Source of the DNA: Liolophura sinensis | Taxonomy: Eukaryota; Mollusca; Polyplacophora; Chitonida; Chitonidae | DNA: 64,000 nucleotides | Assembly (NCBI RefSeq): GCF_032854445.1 | Contig: NC_088302.1 | Coordinates: 12,769,338-12,833,337, forward strand | Direction of reading: 5' to 3' | Shown here: positions 43,697 to 55,614 of the stretch, in pieces | Position numbering within the stretch: position 1 is the stretch's first letter | How the letters are laid out: each line of letters starts with the position of its first letter | The notes under the pieces: model-generated | The model's input: the letters and a program-made list of their open reading frames with translations, nothing else | What the model was told of the DNA's origin: nothing | Databases searched by the model: none | Program-made: the position numbers and the translations under genes

Positions 43697-44029
43697 ATCA
43701 TCCGAATCAGAGTGTTATTCAGATTTTGAGTTGGATGACGAATCCGACGTGATATGTCAGAGCACACGGAAATAACTGAGGAAGATTTTATCCTCATGAA
43801 AGTTCCTCCACGCCCTGGATCAAGTTACCCCAAAGTTGGGGTAAGACGTTTGAAGATTGGATATCTCAATCATCAACAGCGTTCCCACAAAGCCAATACT
43901 CCTTTTCAAATATGCACCAATGATTGCACTTTAATGTGGCATAGATATTATGATGAATTGTCAAATATTGACATGTGTTTCTATAATACCGATGCATGTA
44001 TAGCTGGTGTGGGGTGCCGTCAACGTTAA
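43697..44029 (+). pseudogene. Possible C-terminal tail of the pogo-like transposase
   Basis: The frame changes near 43,690 and again at 43,754, where EITEEDFILMKV resembles the final acidic-then-FVLVK segment of pogo/jerky-like transposases. The rest (to 44,029) has no known domain. A hairpin-capable CTTACCCC-type motif (TTACCCCAAAGTTGGGGTAA, about 43,824-43,843) lies inside. Confidence 0.45.
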
Positions 44030-44469
44030 TGCGGATTGTCAGCGGAAACTTTTTTTACTAAAAGAAAAACTCTCCCTTTTTAGGCTGTGTCAAACATATT
44101 TCTCCAGTTCTAAGATAGCCTTGTCTATGGAACAGACGGAGGTGGACGGAGTATGTTTGTTTCTTTTCAAGCGTGGCTTACGGACGTTGCCATCATCCTT
44201 CGCAATAATGCCAACGTATTCTGGAACATAAAAGAGGAAGTTTTGTAATGATAAATTCATCTACCACCTTATACGATAAGATAATGAATATGGCGCTAGA
44301 CTGGTGGTAATATGATATAGCCGCTCCCTACCTGGCATAGACTGTATTGTATACAGTCTCATTACTGTATTTGCTTATAATCCCGCTACACATAGCCTTG
44401 CGTACTTTGTTGTGGCACTTTTCTGTATCGCGTTCTCTCAACTACGGAGTCAATCCCGCACGTTTTACA
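44030..44469. other. Non-coding stretch
   Basis: No ORF with a domain and no repeat partner was recognised. Confidence 0.35.
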
Positions 44470-46140
44470 GTTGCTTTCACACGGATAGTTGTATGTCGCA
44501 AAGTATCTACTTGTGCTGTTCTCTTTTTTTCGATTACAAGAGACCAGATTAATGCTGTCCCGTTAAATCAGACAGTGCCGCCTATCGTCTTCTCCGCACT
44601 GATTGTCCACAGGGACAGAGCTGCCATAGAAAGGGCGGACGGTTTCGGTGTTCTGTCTTTTCTTTGCCAGACTGGATTGCGTTCTCTGTTATATTCCATG
44701 GCTGCTGTGGTCAAAGTCACCTTCCAAAAAAATCACCAGTCAGTCTGCCCACGAGTGTTACATGAATTTTTGGCAGGAAAATGGCCTCTAGTCGTATATC
44801 ATTGACTTCAGTAGACGATATTTCCACAGCAACTACTTATTAAGTCTTAGCGGACATATTTTAATATGTGGATAGAACGTTTTCTCTGGAGTATCGTCAA
44901 AGTGACCGATGTTGGGATTATGCGCATATTTGCTTTATGGTAATATGAAGTCGTGGCAGTGCAACTGTGCCACAGGCTGATTTACGTTTCCACCAATACA
45001 GCACAATCACGTCAATAGAGCTTGATCTGGTAAAGGCATATTGCAGGAAACACACAAAGGACAACTTTGTATCAGTAACATTGCAAATACTTGTGAGATA
45101 TTGTTGGATAAAGTTTGAATGCAGATTACAAAAGTCAAAAACACAGGCAACAAAACACCAAGATTTGAAACTCACATTACAGTCGTACAAAATGTTTTGT
45201 TAAAAGAGTCAAAAAGAGCCACTAAAAAAGAGTCAAAGATAGGATATATCTGGGATTAACATGGGCTAACTTAAACCCAGGATATACATGTATTAAAACA
45301 CAAACTATTGTTGGCACTGAATATCAACTTTGGTTAGGTATAGTTATCTGACGAAGCTGATGTTCACTACCAAAGAAAGCGTTTAAAGATAGATTAATAA
45401 TTAGACACATTTACACCAATTCTCCAAATTTCATACCTGTCCCAAATAAAGATTCTGAAATACTGGCATTGGCCAATTAAACACGTTTTCCAGCAAACTG
45501 AGAAATAAGTTATTTTCTATAACAGACTGGCTAGAGGTTGAAAGTTCTCGTTAGAGATGAGCTGTTTTCAGAAGAAGTAGTCGTCAAATAACGTCTACCT
45601 AATGAAACAGTTTTTTATTTCTGATATAATAAGGAAACACAATGAAACTTCTTTAAGTTAACGGTGAAGTTATTTTACAAGCAATATATTTTGTGTGAAG
45701 TTAGTACGTCTGTAAAACGTAAAAACTGACCCTTTGAGAGTCTAGCTTGAGTTAGCTACCCAGGAAGAACCCATGCAACGCCGTATTTGCGTAGGTGCCA
45801 GGAGGAAAATGTAGACGTACATAATACATGTGGGCAGAATCAAAGCTAATGCGTTTCTGGTCACAGGAGACATCCCCTTATGTAGTGAAATCCTGCAAAA
45901 TCTAACCACTATCTCGGGTAACCTCGGACCCACTCTACGAAAGAGACCATAAGTCGTGATCGGTACATTTTCAGTGGCTTGATAGGTTTGATGTACTTCT
46001 GCGACTGTTTCGTAAACTAGTTCCCTGGTTTTTAGACACAAAGTCCTTGTAAACTGTAACCATTTATTGTTTTTCTCAGGTGGGATAGCCCACGTTGTGT
46101 AAAGCGCAGATATGCGAACTTAAGTCACATCAGATGAAAC
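44470..46140 (+). repeat. Dispersed repeat R5, copy 3 (longest)
   Basis: Collinear with copies 1 and 2: TTTCACACGGATAGTTGTATG, GATTACAAGAGACCAGA, CAGACTGGATTGCGTTCTCT, CAGCAACTACTTATTAA, GTTGGATAAAGTTTGAATG, GTGAAGTTAGTACGTCTG, GCGTAGGTGCCAGGA and GTTGTGTAA near the end. It uniquely holds an extra block at about 45,230-45,660. Several ORFs up to 152 codons occur but are not shared by the other copies. Confidence 0.7.
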
Positions 46141-46729
46141 CAACATCATCGTTTCGATGCTGTGTGGGTTGTTGTTGAAATATTCAGATGCTGGACTGTC
46201 CACTGTACCCCGAAAATGCTTGGAACAGAACTAGTATCGAAGAGAATACCTGTCCCAAGGGCCAGCTGGAAAAGGTCAATTAGAGAGGTGTATGCAGTAT
46301 CGGACAAAAGTTTAAAATCATTAATATTCATAACATTAAAGATATTCGCGATACGTTTCCTTTTTATATATCTTTTATTTTTTGGCCATAAACTGCAAAA
46401 GTTTACATACTTTATTTTTTGTTATACACCAAACCTGAGTTCAGAAATCGATCGGCTTGATATTAATTGCGCGATATGAGTAACACTATACTTTCCTGTC
46501 ATCTATGCAGACGTAAGCTGCTCTACCAATAAGATCTCGTAAACCGAGAAGTTGTAATTACATTCACATTTCCACAGCACTGCAGCCATTTTGATAGGAT
46601 CATTAAGAGACCCTCTGACTCTTCAGATATGTTTTGGTGTATGCTATTTTCCGAGCTGTTTCTTAATGAGTATCATGAGTACAATGAGTATGATGTACTT
46701 AATGAGTATCATTCTCGTGTAAGTAAATA
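46141..46729. other. Non-coding stretch with a short ATGAGTA tandem run
   Basis: About 46,662-46,712 repeats ATGAGTATC/ATGAGTACA. Otherwise there is no gene or recognised repeat; opposite-strand ORFs overlap at 46,146-46,479. Confidence 0.4.
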
Positions 46730-46734
46730 TGTAA

Positions 46735-46990
46735 TTCTGATTTAAGTAAATATGGATAGGAGTGTGCAGAATCTATGACGCTCTTCTTCATTTTTTGTCT
46801 ACTCAGTCGCCCAGAACATACCTTGCGTCTTTTCAACATCATTTGACCGGTTGGTGGTTTGTGTTATACATCGTTTTTGGGAATTGATCATGCGATTATC
46901 AACCTGGAAGGTCCTTAATGAATGACGGCTGGTATACGAATGTCCCTTTCGACGCATAGATTTCCTATTACGTCAAGCTATTCTCACACT
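46735..46990 (+). mobile_element. Penelope-like element tail fragment (copy D)
   Basis: TGTGCAGAATCT parallels GCGTCCAGAATCT at 13,807; CCTTGCGTCTTTTCAACATCA parallels CCTTGCGTCTTTCCAATATCA at 14,007; TGCGATTATCAACCTGGAAGG parallels TGCGATTATCGACTTGGAACG at 13,070; and TGGTATACGAATGTC parallels 14,081. It contains only the end of the RT frame plus the tail and is non-coding. Confidence 0.55.
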
Positions 46991-47490
46991 GACAAGTTCG
47001 CGTCAGCCGTGCAACTGAGTCGGCGTCTACCCTTTCAGCGTCATTTCCGATGAAACTGTGATTCTGCTTGCAGTTTCGTCCAGAAATGACTTCAAAACGG
47101 CTTCTCGAGTCCTCAATAAGCTACATGGCCTCTGTAAAATACATGAACCAACCGCTCTGTTAACGTCATTTCCTGCTGAAACCTGTAACCATTTTTACAA
47201 TTCATTTGCAATCTTTGATAACTGTCTTTACTCCTTTTGGCAGTATTTGGTAATAGGAAATGAGTTGTTATTCAGCAGAGACCTAAAGTCTACACCATGA
47301 TAGAAATCTTGTATTTATTTTGGAAATGAACTATGATATGGATATACATTGTGTATTTGTCCTATCAAAAGGCAAACCCTCACGTAAATGGGATTTTCCA
47401 CGTGACAAGAACAAGTAAATCTATTTTCCGGCGATCACTGATTGCATGGGTGATATATTTCTAGCGCAGAGCGTCTGAACTACATTTCGT
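46991..47490. other. Non-coding stretch
   Basis: An 80-codon ORF (47,058-47,300) has no domain. Nothing else was recognised. Confidence 0.35.
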
Positions 47491-47495
47491 GACCT

Positions 47496-47560
47496 GGGGC
47501 CGATTCCACAAAGCCATTTCTGAGTGAAGTCAAAATCTAAAATACGATTTTATTGTTTAT
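47496..47560 (+). repeat. Short dispersed element R10, second copy
   Basis: GGGGCCGATTCCACAAAGCC, ATTTCTGAGTGAAGTCAAAA; compare 16,395-16,440. Probably a fragment of a small transposon. Confidence 0.4.
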
Positions 47561-50500
47561 TCTGGGATTACAGCGGATCAACTTTTGAGCACCTCATAAA
47601 TATTACCTAAGACACATAAGCCATAGTTTCAACTTCCAGTACCAAAATTTAAGTATTTTTGTGTTTTTTCCCTCACTTCCTTAAACATGCTGCTTTCTAG
47701 CAATGCAGCCAACGGTTAGTTAGCTATGAAATGTCAATGATAGTGACTTTCTTCGGTTCTTTTAAAAGCACAAATCGACATAAAATCATTCAATCAGAAA
47801 TTTCAAAGACAAAGAGACACTCTCATCCTGCAATCTAAGAGAGAGAGAAAGTGAAAAGAGTAAAAATCACATCATAATTCTAGCTAACATGTACAATTTT
47901 ACGTCAATAGAGTTTTACCATTAAGACAATACAATATGTATGGGGCATATATAAGAACGTTTTGTTGTATAAATTAGTTTAATTAAAACTGAAAAATAGT
48001 TTTTAACTAAAACTGAAATCGCAGTTCTTTATTTCCATATTTTCTGGGCATGTTGCGTTTATCCTACATCCGTTAAAGAAACAAGACAGCATCTGGCTAA
48101 AACATATTTCAATTAAAAGCAGGATTCTCAAGCTTTCTTAAAAGTATAATACTTTATTATTTTAATGACATTTCATCGAATAACACGGAGCAAAATGGCA
48201 GTACTGCACAAATGGCTGGTGTGAATGGAGACAGACACCTTGAGATTTTATCCAATCAAACACGTTGCTATCAGATTGCACGGCCTAACCTGTGACGTAG
48301 CCTTTACCCATTGACTCCATAAAGTGACAAATGATAACACAGAACTACTGCATAAGACATCATTTTGAGATCGTTTACGGCGATTTAGGTGAGTATAGCC
48401 GAGGGGCCATTTCACACTGTGTTGTGAGACAGATCTGTATCATTTATGCCGTGTAATATTCAACGACAGTGTCAGACAGTAGCATACCGTCTCATCCGCA
48501 AACCGCATTCATCTACCCAGTAGATCTTCGGTCTACTTAGACACGCTGTTCAAAATTATATGGGGGCCTAGGAAGGGCGGGGGTGAGGATAGGCCCAAGG
48601 GGGCCATGGCCAATATATCTTTTTGCCCCCCCCCCCCCACACTTTTCAGGTTCCGGATATTATATATATACTTGTAACACAAACAGGACCATTCGCCGAC
48701 AAGTATATTTTCTCGGTAAACTAAACATGGTAAACACATTTGCTATTAATATAGGGCGTAGATGTTTTTTTCTTTTTTGGGCCTACATATTTATACATGT
48801 TTGTGAGTTAGCTCCCTTAGATGGGGCTCATCAGTCGGTTGAAATGGAGCCGCCTGACAAACTTCGTCGAGTCCAACGGTCGATAAATTCCTGCAACGTC
48901 GGTTTTGTATTATCTGCAACCATGGCTGCAGCTGTCGTAAGGTTGTGAATTTTGATTATTTCTCAAAGACTGCTTTTCCGGATCACATGATATAAAGTCA
49001 CGAAGTTATATTTACCTGTTTTTCCAAACTGATAATATGCCAAAATTACATAGGTTTATGTAGGTTTGCTTGTTTTAACTTTCAGTCCATATATAGAAGT
49101 AGCATATATTAATACATACAATTCTCCCATGGAAGGGCAAATCATCTACAGTGTAATTTGACAAAAAAGTGGGCTCATTTGTCTCCAAACACAATCGTTT
49201 TGTCTAATTTAATGACTGTCTTTCAATACGATTACGTTGCAGTTCTATTTAGCACAAAAAGCAGAATAATTAATATATTTAAACAATATGCACTCATCGG
49301 TGTTGAGTTATTTATTTCATTATTGTTTATCGTCATTCCAAAATCATTTCACTTAGGACGGGTCGCAAGGTTCATCAGTGAAGGAAAGATAAGTAACCAT
49401 TGTAACCACCGACTTTGGCGCGTTAATGACAATTCCCCTAAATCAGACGCATGCCTTTTTTCTGAGCCAAAGACCTGCTCAAAAAGTGTATGTATACATG
49501 TGAATGACATTGATTTCAATCGAAATTAAATCAAGAAATCAATCGAATAGGCCGGCAAGTTTACCACCAAAGCCCAGTAAAAACATGGATGTTTCTTTCC
49601 CCCGATTCTCCTCCATACGAGTTAAATGCTTGTATTAGTCAATCTACACCAACCTTTCTCCGACATGAATTCTGGATAAATTGTAATAATTTTTTTTGCT
49701 AAACGTCTATTTCAATTTTTTCAATCAGGCTTAAATAGCCAATAACACCTCAACTGACATATCTGAGATAGGGCAAATCGTCTTTAAGACGATATAGCTC
49801 CTTCAGAGTTTTCGAGGCCTTGGCGGCCCCTGGACCCTCACCTTTTTTGCTTGGACTTTTGCATCTATTTTGAGAATAGAAGATTTAATTTGTTTCTCTG
49901 AATTTATTACAATTGAAAAATTAAAATTTTCCTCCGTCTTCCTAGCATACAAGAGATGTTTTTTTTTTCTGTTATAAAATACAGTAAAATCATTAAAACT
50001 CCATGTTTAAGTCCAGGTGCTTTCTCGGATGTCCACGATAACTAGTTCAGCAGAGCTTTCATTTTAGAAGACACCGCTACAAAACTGACAGTCGAATGCC
50101 TAAATCAGCCCCAGTGGTGCGTGCATCCAGTTGTACAACAACCCTATTGTAATTTTGAAAATATCTGACAGGGGTCAAAATCACCAGCTCAACCCACAGG
50201 AGTCTACTAGTAACCTGTATAAACGAAATAGTAGACTTACTGTATCAATAGTTCAAGCAGTGAAAGAAATATCCTTTAGTATGTCGAATTTCCGGGAAAG
50301 CTATTTATCACTTGGACACTCATCACCGAAGTTTACTACTTTTATCTGACATAGATTACTGCTTTGACTGTAGTACGGAATATAACTTTGACGTTAGAGA
50401 GCTAGAGTAAACGTGACATCAGCTTGCTGTCGAAAATGGAGACGCGCTGAAGCTGTGTCAAGACGAAATTTCACTAAACTTTTACTGGGTTGAGACAAAT

Positions 50501-50875
50501 CTAAAAAATATGTAATGCCGGTTTAACATACGTTGAATGGTAGTTTTTCAGTGGACATAAACATTAGTCAGGTGCTGTCTTTCATATTAACACAAAAATG
50601 TGTACACCCACGTTTTGGATATAGCTTTGCTGTGGTTTCAATACAACGACTGTTCCCTCTGGTCAAGCCACAAATCGGGATGCGTATTTGTTGCCTTTAT
50701 TAGCAGAGGTCCAAATCACTGCATAATCCTCTGAGTAGAATGTTATTATATACCGATGTCTCGCTTAATAACTTGCTCTTAGCCTCCCTGGCAGTTTCAT
50801 TTAACTCAGATTGCTTTGTTTCAGCTGTCTTTGTTCTGCATTTCCAAATGACCTTAAGGCACATAAAACACAAAA
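47561..50875. other. Non-coding stretch
   Basis: 3.3 kb without a supported gene. It contains a GA-rich run (47,840-47,856) and a C-run (48,627-48,639). The longest ORFs (48,583-48,948 and 49,158-49,529) show no domain, and the first crosses the C-run, so chance is likely. Confidence 0.4.
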
Positions 50876-51838
50876 CTGAAGTATATGTTAGATGAAAGAC
50901 CATTAAACACTAAACACAGAAAATAGGTTGATCTATTTTTCCTTTAAAATTTTTTTCAAGCCGAATAAACGATTTAAAAACATACCGTGGTCTGTGGTAA
51001 CCCAGTAACGTCACATCCATATCTTTGCCTAAAAAAATTTGTTTCATGATCGATTTTGTGGACGTTTTGTGATGAAACCTAACAGTCTGTTAACTGGCAA
51101 AAACCTGATGTGATTGCACTGATCTAAATATATATCGGGTGGGCATAAAAAAATGGGCCGAACTTTGACACTCAATATCTCCGAAACCCTCTTACGTCAG
51201 CTTCTAAAAATTTACACACTCAAAAGCCATTATGTCCTAAGTATACAGACCAAATTTGAATTTCATCCATTAAGATTTCCGGAACGCATGTTCCGGACAT
51301 TTCAAAAAGATGTTCTACCTTTTTTACTTGAAAAGTTGATCAATTGGTCCTCCATCTTCTCGGTAGACTTCGCCCAAACGTTTCTTCCATGAACTGATTG
51401 AGTCCCGAATCTTCTTAAAAGTAATTTTTCCAGCAGTCCTTGATGCTTGCCACACAGGTGCAGCGCGCGCTGTACTCACGACACCTGACAGGTGATGCAA
51501 TGTGGGTCACCTTTACGTGCGTTTTTGAGGCTATGTTTTCATTTTAACCGTGTGTGCAGACTACTCAAGCTATGACCTTGAATGTTGGTCAGTATATTAA
51601 CAAAATCATGCCATTTGAATGTCTAAAGTTTGAAAGGGTGTGAACAAAGGATAATGGAGCAATGCAGCATCAAAGTACGGCCCACTTATTATGTCCACCC
51701 GATATCTGGCCAGAAAAGTCCACCATACATTCAAAGTTCCACATGCATTTAACCGCGTCAAAAAATCTTAGGAAAAAAATAATAAATGTGAATTTTTATT
51801 GAAGGTGTTAAATGGTCTTTCACCTGATATATACTTCA
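50876..51838. mobile_element. Non-autonomous element with about 35-bp inverted ends, hosting a nested MITE
   Basis: Left (about 50,876-50,912) TGAAGTATATGTTAGATGAA then AGACCATTAAACAC; right, reverse complement of about 51,803-51,838, TGAAGTATATATCAGGTGAA then AGACCATTTAACAC. Most positions agree. The interior is non-coding apart from the mariner-type element at 51,135-51,702. The right end also marks the start of repeat R1, and TATACTTCACGT recurs at the start of R1 copy 2 (54,176), so the two may be related. Confidence 0.55.
51133..51704 (-). mobile_element. Tc1/mariner-type MITE with TA target duplication
   Basis: A 568-bp element (51,135-51,702) with inverted ends TCGGGTGGGCATAA / TCGGGTGGACATAA continuing to TGGGCCG and ACTTTGA, about 33 bp with a few mismatches, flanked by TA on both sides. 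On the minus strand (about 51,455-51,330) a short frame ends KKIRDSISSWKKRLGEVYRE, DGGPIDQLFK then stop, which resembles the extreme C-terminus of a mariner-like transposase. It is therefore an internal-deletion derivative of an autonomous element that kept both ends and a piece of the gene end. Confidence 0.82.
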
Positions 51839-53157
51839 CGTAAGTGTTTTCTTTGCCTTCAATGTTTCCTGGGCTGTTTATCAGTGTTCTTGTCATTTCA
51901 ATTTATCCACATAATGTTATACATTATTTGCTTTCTAACTACACTAACGTTCTTTGTTCAGTCCAACAATCAATACCAGTAACATCAAGAAAGTTAACAA
52001 AATTAAAAACATTTCTTAAACAGTCTCTTAAACATATATATTTCACGTGACCTGTGCAATATTTATGCTGCCCAATGTATGTAATTTGAACCCAAACAAC
52101 ATGCCGGGTGCACATTTTTTGCTACTTTTTTAACTACTTGCACTTTAGCATACATCGTACTGGACATCTTTGTGGATTTAGAGAAAGAAAGCTAGTCGAA
52201 ATCCAAAAGCATTCACTGCTACGCTACAGCTTTCCAGAAAAGGTGTTCCTTGCGCGTGCGACTTTACGGGAACTTTTAAGAAAAGTGCAGTGGTATATTC
52301 ACCTACCATTTTGTAGCCCGTTCTTCTCCATGCAAAGTAAAATACGCTTATTAGATTTTCCCTCTACAGTTGCATGTTTTCTGTCAACATGACGACTACG
52401 GAAATATGGCATATGCCCTAGCTTATTAAGGATGCTTGGGGAACACAACAAACAGCCGCTTTATTGTATCTTCTGTGTCAGTAATTGACGCGTACGAATT
52501 CCACAGCTTCTCCTGTGTAAAAGATTCGGCTCACAAATGCCGTCTTTCATCCCGACCATTAGGCAGGCAACGTACTAGCCTTGATTCTGTTCGCTTAAAT
52601 CCCACCACTTACTGACTGGAAGCTTGCAAAGCCACAATCTCTTTGTTTTGCTAAGCTACAATTCAAGAAGCTTGTTCCTTTTGCGGATGGTGGGAAGAAT
52701 ATCTTCTTCTACCGTAAATTCGCAAATCGCATTTCCTACAGAAGATAACTGGTACAAGATGACTGCAAAAAGGCTTTGCTTAGGCTTACGGGGATATCCG
52801 TTTTATTCTCTGGCGGAGCAAATTGAACAGCGGCTTCTGTAGTGCTGGCCTCAAGAGGTTTATCTTCAATGCCTCTTTCCTCTGGCTGTGTCATGTAAGC
52901 CCGTAGTACGTTTTCAGTATCACACCAATAGTCTAAGCCAGGCCTCTACACAGAACTAGAAGAAACACATGGCAGGCGTGGAAAGAAATACGGAATCACC
53001 GATGAAGCACTCTAGCTGCCTTAGGCACGGGGGAACTGATGAAAATGGAGAAATCTTTTAATTTGCGACTGGTTGTAAATCATAATGTCGACATAAGGGG
53101 TAATATAGTAGCCTTTTTTGACATCAGTATCCAACCTTGAATCCCAAACGACGCCAG
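51828..53157 (+). repeat. Large dispersed repeat R1, copy 1
   Basis: Direct match to 54,173-55,614: CAACAATCAATACCAGTAAC, GATAACTGGTACAAGATGAC, TACGGGGATATCCG, GCCTCAAGAGGTTTATCTTC and AATCCCAAACGACG against closely similar runs. A 49-codon stretch is alignable without gaps (52,687-52,833), but only 5 of about 20 differences fall at third positions and the third copy has a stop there, so it is not a conserved protein. Identity unknown; possibly a large non-autonomous element. Confidence 0.75.
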
Positions 53158-53204
53158 GATGGAAAAAAACATTATATATGAGTAATGATATCTGGTTGCG
53201 ACTC

Positions 53205-53950
53205 TTAATTTACGGTCGTCTGATACCTTCTAGGAATGAGCGATAATGGGTTGTTTGTTTCGTTCAGATCTGCTTTTCTCTCTAACGGCTGTGAATACAT
53301 GGTTATCTTCACAACGATTTTCCAAGCAGACGGTTATTCGAGCGATACATGCATCAGGCTAGATATTGTAACATGCAGTTAACATACAAATATCTCACAG
53401 TGACACATATAGCTTTGATTAGGGAATCTTGCTTGTTACCTAACCGCCCTAGTTGATCCGTCGTCGTCCGCGATCGTGATGACAAATCAACGTCACACAT
53501 GTCACAACGACACGCTCAGGTCGTCGCGACATGTTTTATGTCATGATTGAGAAGCAACTTTGTGGAAAATTTGATAATATAAGATTACCTTATCAAATAC
53601 AGTCACCGTTTACTTATAAACATGGAGCAAGGTACCAGAGAAGTATTGGAATCCATAAAGTTGGCACTTCCGTCGCGGAAGCTAATCCCGATCGTCACAA
53701 AGAGTTATACAGTAATAAAGAATTTAAGAGACCTATGGCTAAAAGACGCACCCAATAAACCTTTTTGGCGGAAATAAATTTTGTATCGAGTCATGTACAG
53801 AGTATGATGAGATCCCATTGAAACGTTTTCATTCCCAATTCTCGATATTCAACAACCAAGTGGTCAGCTTATCAGTTCAGACAATAAAGGTGATTTCATG
53901 GAGGACGGTGTCTGGTAAGTAATGGCTGTTGGCCAGGTGCAGTGTAGCCT
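53205..53950 (+). repeat. Dispersed repeat R2, copy next to R1 copy 1
   Basis: Inverted match to 60,005-60,720 (TTTTTGGCGGAAATAAA; GAGATCCCATTGAAAC; TAACCGCCCTAGTTGATCCG; GTTTGTTTCGTTCAG; TGATACCTTC) and direct match to 62,260-62,720 (ATGTTTTATGTCATGATTGA; GATTTCATGGAGGACGGTGTC; CCAGGTGCAG). The 75-codon ORF at 53,531-53,758 is not preserved in the other copies. Confidence 0.7.
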
Positions 53951-54172
53951 ACCGTTTTTAAGCTTAGAATTAATCCGGAGAGAGAAACCCCAGAACCCAC
54001 ACAAGACGACCTTTACAAACACGTATTCTGCGTTCAGACGTATCAGTCTGTCTGTAACGTTCACTAGTCCCAATATGTATGGTCAGAAATGGCCACCGTA
54101 GACTTGCATTTTATTAGGCGTTGTGAATTTAAAAAAATAAATCAAATTTGTTTACTGATCTGTCATCTTTCT

Positions 54173-55614
54173 TCATATACTTCACGTCAATCTTTTCTTT
54201 CCACTTAAGGTTTCTAGGTTTATATATTTGAGTAGGTCATTTCATTTTGTTTACGTAAACTTACATGTACATACATGTAATTTTATACAGCAGTGAAACC
54301 TGATAACAGTATATTGTCGTGCGTTCTCATTACCCTAACGTCCGATGTTCAGCCCAACAATCAATGCAAGTTACATCGAGGAAGATAAGTGACTTATAAA
54401 CGTATACCACGTCTGCAATATCGATGCTGTCCAATATAAGCAATTTGGACCCAAGAAGCATAGTGAGTGCACATTTTTGGGGATCGGTTGTTTCGAAATT
54501 ACAGACTGTCAAAAGAAACCTTGCTAAACCATGAAATCAAAAGTGTGTCTTGAGGAGAGCTGCATAACACCTTGCACTGAGGCAACCGAATGGGGTAAAC
54601 AGCCTAGAACTGTATCAATTATCTGAAAACTGAGCATATGCCGTACTGGATTTCAATGTGGATTTCAAATAAGAAAATATTCAAAATGCCTAAGCATTCA
54701 CTACTACAGTATAACTTGCAGAAGAAGAACTTCTAAGAAAAGTGTACTTCTTTATTGGCCCACCATTCTGCAATGGCCATAATGTTTCTTTGCCAAGCGA
54801 AGTATTACCAGCTAATTAGATTTTTAATTTACAGTTGCATGTTTTCTGTCAAAATTACGAGTCCAGAAATATGGCACATGCTCCAGTGTAGAAAAACATG
54901 TGAGGTGAACCCTTCAAATATCCGCTTTATCGTATCTCCTGTGTCAGTAATCGACACGTACGTTTAAAACGTTTAAGAATTTCACAGCTCCTTGCGTGTG
55001 GATTTGGCTGGCGAGTGTTGTCTTTCATCTCGGCAATTAGACAGGCAACGTACCAGTTTTGGTTCGTTTGTACTCGAGTTTGTTCGCTTAAATCCTTCCA
55101 CTAACTGACTGGAAGCTTATCCAAGCCTCAGGTTGTTTGCTAGCTGTGTTAGTGATGATGGGAAGAATACCTTCTTCTTTCGTAAATTTGCAAATCAGAT
55201 TTCCTCCAGACGATAACTGGTACAATATGACTGCAAAAAGGCTTCGCTCTGACTTACGGGGATATCCGTTCTATTTTCTGGTGCAGCAAATCGAACAGTT
55301 GGCTTCTTTAGTGCTAGCCTCAAGAGGTTTGTCTTCAATGCTCCTTTCCTCTGGGTGTGTTATGTAAGCCCCTGGTGCGTTTCCAGAGACACAACAATAG
55401 CCAAGCCTCTACAAAGGACTAGAAGAAACATATGGCAGGCCTGCAGATAAATATGGAAACATTGATGAAACAATTAAACTAACTCCACGGGCCACGGGGA
55501 AATGTTGAGAGTGGAGTAATCTTTTTAATTTCCTAATTGGTTGTAAATTAAGTTATGGAATAACATAATAGCTAATTCTGATATCAGTATCGAATCCCGA
55601 ATCCCAAATGACGT
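54173..55614 (+). repeat. Large dispersed repeat R1, copy 2
   Basis: Second direct copy, about 2.35 kb downstream of copy 1 and separated from it by R2. Matches run from TATACTTCACGT (54,176) to AATCCCAAATGACG (55,601). Differences are spread evenly, indicating an old duplication or two separate insertions. Confidence 0.75.

Noticed and set aside
48583-48948. 121-codon ORF
   Set aside because: Crosses a C homopolymer, has proline-run composition, no domain and no support from codon pattern.
52687-55300. Apparent conserved peptide with NWY-MTAKRL and RGYPFY motifs in R1 copies 1 and 2
   Set aside because: Differences are not concentrated at third codon positions and the inverted third copy has an in-frame stop, so this is shared non-coding repeat sequence.
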